Shown here piece by piece: positions 9,401-15,589 of a DNA stretch of 45,186 nucleotides (its first letter is position 1; the number at the start of each line of letters is the position of its first letter). Below the pieces are notes generated by a model. It did no database searches and was not told where the DNA came from. It worked only from the letters and a program-made list of their open reading frames with translations. A program made the position numbers and the translations under genes. This DNA is from DASPFV01 sp035620975. GTDB lineage: Bacteria; Acidobacteriota; Vicinamibacteria; Vicinamibacterales; 2-12-FULL-66-21. The stretch lies in NCBI GenBank assembly GCA_035620975.1, contig DASPFV010000147.1:1-45186 (forward strand). Reading direction: 5' to 3'.

Positions 9401-9811
9401 GCGATGATCATCGACGAGACCGCCGGTTCTGGCGGCGATCTGCTGCCCTGGATGTTCCGCAAGTACCAGCTGGGGCCGCTCGTGGGGCAGCGCACGTGGG
9501 GCGGGCTCGTGGGCATTCTCGGGTTCCCGGTGCTCATGGACGGCGGGACCATCACCGCGCCCAACCTCGCCATCTGGACGCCCGAAGAGGGCTGGGTCGT
9601 CGAGAACGAAGGCGTCGCGCCCGACATCGAGGTCGAGCAGACGCCCGCCGACGTCATCGCCGGCCGCGATCCGCAGCTCGAGAAGGCCATCGAGGTCGTC
9701 ATGGCAGAGTTGAAGAAGTCGCCGCCAGCGAAGGTGGTCCGCCCGCCGCACCCGGTGCGGGGGAAGACGCAGCGTGGCACGGTGACGACCGACGCCGGGG
9801 GCAGTCAGTAA
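6452..9811 (+). CDS. Tricorn-like S41 family serine protease, secreted
   Basis: The ATG at 6452, with AGAGG upstream, gives 1119 residues and opens with a signal peptide (LLTGLLLLCAGALTSRLDARA). Domains in order: a first beta-propeller of PD40 blades (FSPDGKTIAFSAQ), a second propeller (WSPDGRSIAWFSD, WSPDSQKLAYFDN), a Lys/Glu/Pro-rich linker encoded around 8120-8240, the tricorn core C1 domain, a PDZ domain (about residues 790-880), and the C2 catalytic domain. Catalytic candidates are H770 (in ELSVGHHNVGG), S993 (in DETAGSGGDLLPW) and the acidic ENEGVAPDIE motif at 1051-1060. Length and order match tricorn proteases, which degrade oligopeptides threaded through the propellers. Unlike archaeal tricorn, this copy has an export signal, so it should work in the periplasm. 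A lipoprotein metallopeptidase follows 16 bp downstream. Confidence 0.95.
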   Translation: MRRLQPALLTGLLLLCAGALTSRLDARADTADTRMLTQPAVSASHVAFIYAGDLFVAELNGSSTPTNVRRLTTDDGVESNPVFSPDGKTIAFSAQYDGNVDVFTVPVTGGPPVRLTWHPGADLVQAFTPDGKAVLFTSQRAAYTLRYSQLFTVPAEGGMAEALPIPNAARATYSPDGIRLAYSPLAPRHQQWKQYRGGTVSRVWLYNTQGHAIEKIPQPASRSNDADPMWIGDLVYFRSDRKGEFNLFAYDTRSRDLRQVTTHADFPVLSASAGGGRIVYEQAGALHLLDPKTGDSQRLTIGVASDLRETRPRFVKGARWIRDAALSPSGARAAFGFRGEIVTVPGEKGDVRNLTNSVSAHDRYPAWSPDGRSIAWFSDVSGEYQLYIGSQDGKGEPRAIKVAGEGFYNAPIWSPDSQKLAYFDNSQSIYWVDVKSGVSRKIASQPIYGPVVIISYSWSPDSKWLAYAMDNQSLITTVYVHSLDQQKSFQVSDGLSDVRDPVFDRSGKYLFFLASTDAGPVKDWFAQSNADMRATFGIYLAVLPGDQVSPLARESDEEKPSDPRKPAPENKPEAANSNEQEKAPTPEEKTPAKPDQPFRIDLDGLEYRILDLPVPPADLSNLQVGAAGHVYYLKTADGKTALNRYDLTARKNEVLLPEVNDYVVSADGKKLLYRNGANWSIVPTTRKIEPSEGRIGVDTIEVRVDPRAEWKQIFDEAWRINRDYFYAPNMHGVDWVKARQKYEAFLPHVATRADLNRVLQWMSSELSVGHHNVGGGDSLAEPRTVPGGLLGADFEVAGGRYRLKKVYGGLNWNPQLRAPLTEPGVNARVGEYLLAVNGRDLRPPTNLYSLFENTSGKIVEITLGPNADGSGSRTVQVVPIANEAALRNRDWVEGNLKKVDTATGGRVAYVYVPNTGNSGHTYFKRYFYPQVHKDAIIVDERFNGGGSVADYYIDILRRPFIANWAMRYGADLKTPFASIQGPKAMIIDETAGSGGDLLPWMFRKYQLGPLVGQRTWGGLVGILGFPVLMDGGTITAPNLAIWTPEEGWVVENEGVAPDIEVEQTPADVIAGRDPQLEKAIEVVMAELKKSPPAKVVRPPHPVRGKTQRGTVTTDAGGSQ

Positions 9812-9827
9812 TCTTCCGCCGGAGCCC

Positions 9828-10652
9828 ATGGCGAAGGCGATCGTCCTGCTGATCGGGATCGCGGCCTTCACGGGGTGCGCTGCGCGCGCGACTCCGTCGG
9901 AACCGCGTCTCGTGTCGATACCGGACGCGGGTGCCAGACCCGTGTACCGCCTCGAGGCGATCTTCGACTACCGCACCGCAGCGGCCACCGTGGTCACGAT
10001 CGCCCAGCGCGATCTGCGCTTCGGGACGTTCCCCGTCACTTTCGAGTTCCATTCGAACCGCGCGGCGTTCGAGCGGCGCCTGCTCGGCGTCGGGTACGAT
10101 CCCGGGCTGGCGCGCTCGACGGCCCAGACCATGACGGCAGTCGGCGGGCATCGCCGCGTGCTCATCAACGAAGGCAACCTGGATCGGATGCCGTGGCCGG
10201 CACGCCTCGCGCTGCTCGCGCACGAGCTGGGGCACAGCCTGCAGTACGAGCTGGGCGGCGGCACCCGCGGGACCTCCGATCAATGGCTGCGGGAGGGCTT
10301 CGCGGACTGGCTCTCCATCCGTGTGCTCGAGCGGCTCGACGCGGCGTCGATGTCCGATGCACGGGCAACCCGGCGCCGCGAGTTCCGCGCCGCAGGCCGC
10401 TCGGCCCCGCGCCTGGACGACCTGGTCACGTTCCGCCAGTGGGTCGCCGCCGGGGAGCGCCAGGGGCCCGCCGCATACGCGCTGGCATTTCTGGCGGTGG
10501 ATTTCCTGCTCGCCCGCCACGACGTGGCGCCCGTCGTGGAGTACTTCGGCCTCTTCGCCGCTTCGCAGGACCGGATGGGGAACTTCCGGCGGGCGTTCGG
10601 CCAGGACCTCGAGAGCTTCCAGGCGGAGTTCGAGGCGTCGCTGCGCCGCTGA
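9828..10652 (+). CDS. Lipoprotein zinc metallopeptidase (gluzincin, peptidase MA-like)
   Basis: A 274-residue protein beginning with a lipoprotein signal (VLLIGIAAFTGC), so it is probably anchored to a membrane. The zinc motif HELGH is at residues 132-136 and is followed about 20 residues later by WLREGFADWLS, whose glutamate is the expected third zinc ligand; this pairing is typical of M1/MA-type gluzincins (Peptidase_MA_2-like). The rest is helical. The start ATG lies 16 bp after the tricorn-like stop, so the two are probably cotranscribed, and both would act on extracytoplasmic proteins or peptides. The substrate is not evident. It is shorter than M1 aminopeptidases, having only the catalytic fold. 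Confidence 0.85.
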   Translation: MAKAIVLLIGIAAFTGCAARATPSEPRLVSIPDAGARPVYRLEAIFDYRTAAATVVTIAQRDLRFGTFPVTFEFHSNRAAFERRLLGVGYDPGLARSTAQTMTAVGGHRRVLINEGNLDRMPWPARLALLAHELGHSLQYELGGGTRGTSDQWLREGFADWLSIRVLERLDAASMSDARATRRREFRAAGRSAPRLDDLVTFRQWVAAGERQGPAAYALAFLAVDFLLARHDVAPVVEYFGLFAASQDRMGNFRRAFGQDLESFQAEFEASLRR

Positions 10653-10692
10653 ACCGCGACGCGCGAAGACTCCGTAACCATCCGCGGTCACC

Positions 10693-10723
10693 GGCTCCGC
10701 CCCTCGGGCTACGGCGGACAAGT
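10693..10723 (+). repeat. Dispersed hairpin-forming element, copy 1
   Basis: This segment reads CTCCGCCCCTCGGGCTACGG then CGGACAAGT. A near-identical segment occurs at 24080-24111. CCGCC and GGCGG can pair as a short stem. Both copies lie between the 3' ends of convergent genes. Confidence 0.6.
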
Positions 10724-10745
10724 CCCCGTGAAGGAAATCCGCGGC

Positions 10746-11702
10746 TCAGCCGCGATCCGGCCACACCGCCCGCAGGATTGCGGCCAGGCGGTACCCGGCT
10801 TTCGCGAGCTGCGAGGAAATCACCCGCCGCGCCAGGTCGTCGTAGCGGGGCGGTTGCCTGATGCGCCAGCGATGCGCTGTGCGCCGGGCCTCGTCGGGTC
10901 CGAGATAGGCCACGATGGCGATTCCGGCGAAGGCCTCGCGAGAAATCGCCAGCGACTCGTTGACCCAGCGCTCGGGCCACGTCTCCGGCTCGGCTTCGTC
11001 CTTCCATCCGGCGCCCGGGCGCACGTCCGTGAACAGCCGCGACGCATATGCCCGAGGATCGTCCGCGCGCATGGCCAGGTTGACCGCGTGCGCGTCCCAG
11101 TACGAGTGCAGGTTGAATCGGTCCTGCGGTCCGTAGACGAGGACGTTCCCGCCGACCGTGTCACGCCAGCCAGTCGCGCCTTCCGGCATGACGAACTCCA
11201 GCCGTCCCGAGGCGGCGACGAAGCCGTTTCCGATATGCAGGGGCTGGTGCACGTCGCCGACGAGGTGGGCGAGGAGGCGGACGGCCTCGCGCCGCGTGAA
11301 GACCTGGGATCGACCCCGGAGGACGCGAATGCATTCGATGGTCATCTGCAGGATGTCGCCGCTGCGCGCTCCGGGGGCGGCGGGAGCATAGCGCGCGACC
11401 TGGAACGGCAGGTTCACCCAGTGGTACGTGTCGTGCGCCGGATGTTCCAGCCGGAACGGGGCCGTCTCGTCGTCCTCGTAGACGATCGCCTTGATGGTGT
11501 CGGGCCAGACGGCTGCATCGGCGAGCGTCTCGCCCGGTTCGAGGATCTTCCGGATTTCGCCGAGCGCCCGCGAGCCCTCGAGGTGCCGCTCGGCCAGGAG
11601 CCCCACGATCCGGTGCCCGCTTTCGGCGAACGCACCCGCTCCGCGCGTGGCGCCCGCCAGAAACGTAGCGCAGAGCACGAGGCAGACTGCAGGGCTCTTC
11701 AT
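10746..11702 (-). CDS. S1/P1-type zinc nuclease, secreted
   Basis: The ATG at 11702 gives 318 residues with a signal peptide (VCLVLCATFLAGATRGAGA). S1/P1 motifs are all present: the N-terminal SGHRIVG, DAAVWPDTIK, the HWVNLPF region, the zinc-binding LLAHLVGDVHQPLHIG and NLHSYWDAH. These enzymes use three zinc ions to cleave single-stranded DNA or RNA and 3'-nucleotides, here presumably in the periplasm to scavenge nucleotides. In characterised members mature residue 1 is Trp, whose backbone binds zinc; here the matching position is Phe (FAESGH), which could still work because backbone atoms are the ligands. TATACT lies 12 nt before the start. The gene is convergent with the metallopeptidase and divergent from the small gene at 11763. 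Confidence 0.92.
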   Translation of the reverse strand: MKSPAVCLVLCATFLAGATRGAGAFAESGHRIVGLLAERHLEGSRALGEIRKILEPGETLADAAVWPDTIKAIVYEDDETAPFRLEHPAHDTYHWVNLPFQVARYAPAAPGARSGDILQMTIECIRVLRGRSQVFTRREAVRLLAHLVGDVHQPLHIGNGFVAASGRLEFVMPEGATGWRDTVGGNVLVYGPQDRFNLHSYWDAHAVNLAMRADDPRAYASRLFTDVRPGAGWKDEAEPETWPERWVNESLAISREAFAGIAIVAYLGPDEARRTAHRWRIRQPPRYDDLARRVISSQLAKAGYRLAAILRAVWPDRG

Positions 11703-11714
11703 GGCTGACCCCGG

Positions 11715-11720
11715 AGTATA
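11715..11720 (-). promoter_or_regulatory. TATACT -10-like element for S1/P1 nuclease
   Basis: Minus-strand TATACT ends 12 nt before the ATG at 11702. The spacer carries no Shine-Dalgarno, giving a leader of only a few nucleotides if used. Confidence 0.4.
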
Positions 11721-11762
11721 TTCTCTCGACATTCGGCGCGAATGGCGCCATGATCCCCGTGG

Positions 11763-12152
11763 ATGTCTCTATCCGCGCTCCACTCCCCGCGGCGGCCGCA
11801 CAGCATCCTCGGCACGCCAGTCGAGCGATTCGCGGCAGCAGTGGCCCGGGCGGGCGGCATTCACCTCTCCGATCTGGCCCCGCTCGATCAACTCTCGGTC
11901 CGGACCTGTAATTCCACATACGAGATCACGATTCTGGGGCCGCACGAGGCGCGGGTGCTCGTCCAGGGCGGCGCATTCTTCCCAATCGCCCGCGAGGCGC
12001 ACCTCAGCGGCAGCAGCCTCGGCGGGAGTCTGCTCAAGCTGCAGTGGATTGGCTGCGGCTTCAGCCTCGAGATCGTCCACGAGCACTGCCGGATCGTGAC
12101 GACGCGCGTCCAGTCCATCGCCATCGATCGTCAGGGCCGCCGCGCGGACTGA
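11763..12152 (+). CDS. Small conserved-looking protein of unknown function
   Basis: A 129-residue protein starting at the ATG at 11763, with no signal peptide or membrane helix. After a short basic N-terminus it reads as a compact beta-rich fold: RTCNSTYEITILGPHEARVL, then GGAFFPIAREAHLSGSSLGG, then SLLKLQWIGCGFSLEIVHE and RIVTTRVQSIAI. The spacing of glycine-rich turns and alternating hydrophobics suggests a small beta-barrel or sandwich domain. I recall similar small proteins in other environmental genomes but cannot name a family. Cysteines at several positions show no CxxC metal motif. It is divergent from the nuclease gene. Coding is supported by codon-position GC bias and by the absence of a better reading frame. 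Confidence 0.6.
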   Translation: MSLSALHSPRRPHSILGTPVERFAAAVARAGGIHLSDLAPLDQLSVRTCNSTYEITILGPHEARVLVQGGAFFPIAREAHLSGSSLGGSLLKLQWIGCGFSLEIVHEHCRIVTTRVQSIAIDRQGRRAD

Positions 12153-12168
12153 CCTCTTCCCGGCGGCG

Positions 12169-12293
12169 CTGCGTATTCACGACCTCACCCCTGCCGCCTT
12201 CGCCGAGCTTCTCCTGGATCCAGCAGGGACTCAGCGTGCTGTGATCGACCTGACCTGCTGACCGGATCAACCGCGGAATACGCAGGTGAATAC
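12169..12293. repeat. Inverted repeat pair around a 97-bp spacer
   Basis: CTGCGTATTC (12169-12178) is matched by its exact complement GAATACGCAG at 12276-12285. The overlapping GTATTCAC (12173-12180) is matched by GTGAATAC at 12286-12293. It lies in the gap between two convergent genes. It may be a remnant of a small mobile element or chance; no coding content is recognisable inside. Confidence 0.4.
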
Positions 12294-12321
12294 CGGGATT
12301 CCGTCAAGGATTGCCGGACGG

Positions 12322-13068
12322 TCAGAATGCGCCCGTGAGCCGCAGGGCCGCGATGGCGGCGAAGGCGAGGAGCAGCATCTCGAACAGGCGTTGGTGGATC
12401 CGGTGGACGACCCACCGGCCGCCGAGCACGCCGGCGACGATGGCCGGCACCAGCGCGAGGTTCAGCAGCAGGGTGCCTCCGTGGATCAGGCCGAGCCCCG
12501 CGCTGAACGGCACCTTGACGGCGTTGACGATGAAGAAGAACCACGCGCCCGTCCCGACCATCTCCAGCTTCGGCAGGCCCACGGCGAGCGCGTACAGCAC
12601 GAAGATCGGTCCGGCGGCGTTGGCCAGCATCGTCGTCGCGCCGGCGAGGAGTCCGATGGCCCAGGTGAACCACGGCGCATGCGGCACGCTGCCGAACCAG
12701 TCGGGGCGCTGCATGCGGGCGAGCTGCAGGACCGTGAGCGCGAGGATGATCCAGCCAATCACCGGCCTGAACGCCGCTTCGTCCAGACGTCCCAGGAGCA
12801 GCGCGCCGGCGCCGATGCCGAGACACGACGGCGGCAGCATCCGCCGCACGTAGTCCCACCGGGCGTGCTGGTGGAATGCCGTCACGGCACACACGTCTCC
12901 GACGAGCAGCATCGGCAGCACCACGCCCGTCGACTCGCGCGCGCCGAACAGGAACGCGAAGATCACGACGTGCAGGAGGCTCAGGCCGGCGAGTCCTGCC
13001 TTCCCGACCCCGAGCCCGAACGCAGCCAGGATTGCGAGGAGCCACTGCGCTGGGGCGAGATCCGTCAT
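12322..13068 (-). CDS. TauE/SafE (TSUP) family membrane permease
   Basis: A 248-residue polytopic membrane protein with about seven or eight hydrophobic helices. TSUP features include the glycine-rich first half (FGLGVGKAGLAGLSLLHVVI), a second glycine-rich half (GLLAGATTMLANAAGPIFVL) and the two-fold repeated layout. The family exports or imports sulfur-containing or organic anions such as sulfite, sulfoacetate or taurine; the substrate cannot be read from sequence and no sulfur genes are adjacent. The ATG at 13068 is preceded by a perfect TATAAT only 5 nt away, one of the clearest leaderless candidates here. It is convergent with the 129-residue gene and divergent from the gene at 13168. 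Confidence 0.9.
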   Translation of the reverse strand: MTDLAPAQWLLAILAAFGLGVGKAGLAGLSLLHVVIFAFLFGARESTGVVLPMLLVGDVCAVTAFHQHARWDYVRRMLPPSCLGIGAGALLLGRLDEAAFRPVIGWIILALTVLQLARMQRPDWFGSVPHAPWFTWAIGLLAGATTMLANAAGPIFVLYALAVGLPKLEMVGTGAWFFFIVNAVKVPFSAGLGLIHGGTLLLNLALVPAIVAGVLGGRWVVHRIHQRLFEMLLLAFAAIAALRLTGAF

Positions 13069-13073
13069 GCGGG

Positions 13074-13079
13074 ATTATA
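13074..13079 (-). promoter_or_regulatory. TATAAT -10 element, near-leaderless TauE gene
   Basis: A perfect minus-strand TATAAT five nucleotides before the ATG at 13068, so the start codon would coincide with or nearly abut the transcription start. Confidence 0.55.
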
Positions 13080-13167
13080 GGGGTGCAGCTACAATCGTTC
13101 TGGCCGGCGGCTGCGCCCACGCCCTCGGCCTGCTGCGCCGGCACGCTCGTGCCGCGGAAAGGACGAT

Positions 13168-13830
13168 ATGCGTCTGCGACGGCTCCCGTGCCTCTTCGTT
13201 GTGGTGATCGCGTTGATCACGCCTCCTGACGCGGCAGCGGATCGACTGGGGTTCTGGCGGTGGTGGGACGGCCTGAGCGGTCCCGGTCCCTTCTACGGCT
13301 GGGACTACGAGCTGCCGCTCCAGACATGGGGTACGAAGCGCGATGCGCCGACGACCGGCCGGACGGTCTTCTTCGATCCGTCCGGGCTCGAGCACGATCC
13401 GAACCGGCTGCACCTGACTGCGGGCTTCGAGGTGGCCGTGATGTGGACCGACCGCAGCGACCTGCAGTACCCGGCTGGCGTGTCGCCGCCGAAGGTGTAC
13501 GCCTTCCCGGTCACCGGGACGGTCGACGTCGGCATCCGGGGCGTGCTCGGGGGCGTCGGAGTTGGGGCCGTGAAGCTGTCGGGTCCGCAAACAGGCCAGT
13601 GGCACGGCCTGTTCGAGCCGCGGCTGACGATCCGTCCCTTCGTCGTCGCCGCCGGCGAGCGGGCGCAGCGCTGGCACGAGCTGCTGCAGGCTCGCGTGTA
13701 TTTCAGCCGCGTGGGCGGCATCGTCCCCAGCGACTTCGGCGCGATTGGCGACGCCGAAGAGGACGCCGAGTGGGTGCCCGGCGTCACGCTGTCGGTCAAC
13801 GTGCTCGCGATTTCGTGGATCGGGCGATGA
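13168..13830 (+). CDS. Secreted protein of unknown function, probably envelope-associated
   Basis: A 220-residue protein with a signal peptide (LPCLFVVVIALITPPDAAA) and an AAAGGA Shine-Dalgarno about 5 nt before the ATG. The mature part is rich in Trp, Tyr and Gly and has alternating hydrophobic strands (LHLTAGFEVAVMWTD, GTVDVGIRGVLGGVGVGAV, LFEPRLTIRPFVV, VTLSVNVLAISWIG), which resembles a small outer-membrane beta-barrel ending in a hydrophobic/aromatic strand. No enzyme motif is visible. It is convergent with the RpoD-type sigma gene across a repeat tract. I infer an outer-membrane or periplasmic location; function is unknown. Confidence 0.7.
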   Translation: MRLRRLPCLFVVVIALITPPDAAADRLGFWRWWDGLSGPGPFYGWDYELPLQTWGTKRDAPTTGRTVFFDPSGLEHDPNRLHLTAGFEVAVMWTDRSDLQYPAGVSPPKVYAFPVTGTVDVGIRGVLGGVGVGAVKLSGPQTGQWHGLFEPRLTIRPFVVAAGERAQRWHELLQARVYFSRVGGIVPSDFGAIGDAEEDAEWVPGVTLSVNVLAISWIGR

Positions 13831-13843
13831 GCGCCGCCAGTTA

Positions 13844-13923
13844 GTCCGTGTTCGTCCGTGTTTGTCCGTGGCGACTCAGTCCGTGTTTGTCCGTGGCGAC
13901 TCAGTCCGTGTTTGTCCGTGGCG
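13844..13923. repeat. Tandem repeat, CCACGGACAAACACGGAC family, copy 1
   Basis: Three tandem units built from GTCCGTGTTTGTCCGTGG separated by CGACTCA (unit ~25 bp) fill the gap between two convergent genes and touch the sigma-factor stop codon. The reverse complement, CCACGGACAAACACGGAC, matches the tracts at 19266-19325 and 24659-24726. Confidence 0.85.
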
Positions 13924-15537
13924 TCAGGCGGCCCGTGCGGCGCGCATCTTCGCGACGGCCCTGGCTTCGATCTGCCGCACGCGCTCGCGCGTGAGCGACA
14001 GCCGGCGGCCCACTTCCTCGAGCGTATGCTCGCGGTCGGTGCCCAGGCCGTAGCGCAGGCGCATCACTTCCTTCTCGCGGTCGGTGAGTGGCGCCATCGC
14101 GCGCTCGACCTCCAGCGCGAGCTGGCTGCGCATCGCTGCTTCCTCCGGGGAGTCGGCGGCAGCGTCCCGCACGAGGTCGGCGAGCCGCGTCTCCTCCTCC
14201 TCGCCAACCGGAGCCTCGAGCGAGGCCGGCGTCCTGGCCGCCTCGAGCAGCAGCTCGACTTTCGCGAGCGGCACGTTCATCCGCCGGGCGAGCTCCTGCG
14301 GCGACGGGTTGCGTCCCAGCTCGGCCGCCATGGTCCGCCGCGCCTGCATCAGCCGGTTCAGCGACTCGATGACGTGCACCGGGAGGCGGATGGTCCGGCC
14401 GTAGTCCGCCACGGCGCGGCCCACGGCCTGGCGCACCCACCAGGTCGCGTAGGTCGAGAACTTGAACCCGCGCCGGAACTGGAAGCGATCCACGGCTTTC
14501 ATCAGCCCGATGTTGCCTTCCTGAATCAGATCGAGGAACGACAGCCCGCGGTTGAGGTAGCGCTTGGCGATCGAGACGACGAGGCGGAGGTTGGCTTCGA
14601 GCAGCTCGCGTTTGGCCTCGAGGACGCCCGTCTCCCGCTGTTCGAGGATCGCGAAGGCCTCGCGGAAGCGCCGGTGGGGGACGCCGGCCTTGCGCTCCAG
14701 CGCTCGGCGCACCTCAGCCCGGCCGGCGGCCGGGGCCTGCTGGTCCAGGTCCGCGAAAGAGCTGTTCAGCTCCCGCAGTTCCGCCACCAGGTCGTCCACG
14801 AGCGACGGGCGGAGCGGGAGCTCCGCGAGGAGGCTGCCGATCGCCCGGCCGCCTTCGGCGATGTCGCGCCGATAGGCCGTACGCGTGGCCGCGCTGGAGC
14901 GGCGGTCCTCGCACCGGCGGCGGCTGTTCTCCATGCGCTTGCGGATCCGCCGGATGCGGGCGAACGCCTGGAGCACCGGATCGACGCGCTCGGGGAGCAG
15001 TTCACCGCCGTCGGGCAGGAGGATGAGCTCGGCTGCGGGAGCCGTGCCCTTTCGCACGTGGTCCGCCAGGCTCAACAGGGCGTCGAGCGCGCAGGGAATT
15101 GTCGCGAGTGCCGCCTGCACGCCGGCACGCGCCGCCTCGATTCGACGCCCGATCTCCTGCTCCTCGCTGGCCTTGAGGAGCCGCCGGCGGCCGATGTGCT
15201 TGAGATACACGCGGACGAGATCGAGGTCCTCGCCGGAGACGCCGGAATCGACCGGCATCGCGAGCTCGTCGCGATCGGGCTCGTCCTCGCCGTCGATCCG
15301 CTGCCGGTCGAAGGCTTCGTCTTCTTCTTCCTCGATGAGGAGCTCTGGGTCTCGGGGCGCCAGACGGTGCAGCCCCTCGACCTCGTCGGTGTCGCGATCC
15401 AGCGGGACGAGACCGAATTGATGAGCCCGTTCGCGCCAGTCGAGGACGTGGATGTTGCGCTCGGGCTCGCGCCAGTCGATGAGCGTGTCCTCTCCGGCGC
15501 GCCGGCGCCCGGGCGCCGCCCCTTTCCTGCGTGCCAT
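13924..15537 (-). CDS. RNA polymerase sigma factor, sigma-70 RpoD/SigA-type
   Basis: The ATG at 15537 gives 537 residues; a GTG at 15570 is also in frame. After an unusual charged N-terminus that does not look like region 1.1 comes region 1.2 (DLVRVYLKHIGRRRLL), then a ~150-residue variable insert with a basic helical stretch, then region 2 (NLRLVVSIAKRYLNRGLSFL, DLIQEGNIGLMKAVDRFQF from about 336, KFSTYATWWVRQAVGRAVAD), region 3 and region 4.2 (HTLEEVGRRLSLTRERVRQI) at the C-terminus. Regions 2.4 and 4.2 are close to housekeeping sigma factors, so it should read TTGACA/TATAAT-like promoters. Whether it is the primary sigma or a group-2 paralogue cannot be decided from one window. It starts 52 bp after the coiled-coil gene on the same strand and is probably cotranscribed with it. 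Confidence 0.93.
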   Translation of the reverse strand: MARRKGAAPGRRRAGEDTLIDWREPERNIHVLDWRERAHQFGLVPLDRDTDEVEGLHRLAPRDPELLIEEEEDEAFDRQRIDGEDEPDRDELAMPVDSGVSGEDLDLVRVYLKHIGRRRLLKASEEQEIGRRIEAARAGVQAALATIPCALDALLSLADHVRKGTAPAAELILLPDGGELLPERVDPVLQAFARIRRIRKRMENSRRRCEDRRSSAATRTAYRRDIAEGGRAIGSLLAELPLRPSLVDDLVAELRELNSSFADLDQQAPAAGRAEVRRALERKAGVPHRRFREAFAILEQRETGVLEAKRELLEANLRLVVSIAKRYLNRGLSFLDLIQEGNIGLMKAVDRFQFRRGFKFSTYATWWVRQAVGRAVADYGRTIRLPVHVIESLNRLMQARRTMAAELGRNPSPQELARRMNVPLAKVELLLEAARTPASLEAPVGEEEETRLADLVRDAAADSPEEAAMRSQLALEVERAMAPLTDREKEVMRLRYGLGTDREHTLEEVGRRLSLTRERVRQIEARAVAKMRAARAA

Positions 15538-15589
15538 GGCTAGAGGAAGTGCCTGCAAGCGGTCCGCCACCCGGGGCGGCGTCCGCGGG

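Noticed and set aside
6971..9871. A 966-codon minus-strand open frame opposite the tricorn-like gene
   Set aside because: Antisense shadow of a gene with clear catalytic and propeller motifs; the product has no recognisable fold or signal peptide.
13844..13923. Possible CRISPR array
   Set aside because: The repeats are contiguous or have identical 7-bp separators, with no unique spacers and no cas genes nearby; the same holds for the other repeat tracts.
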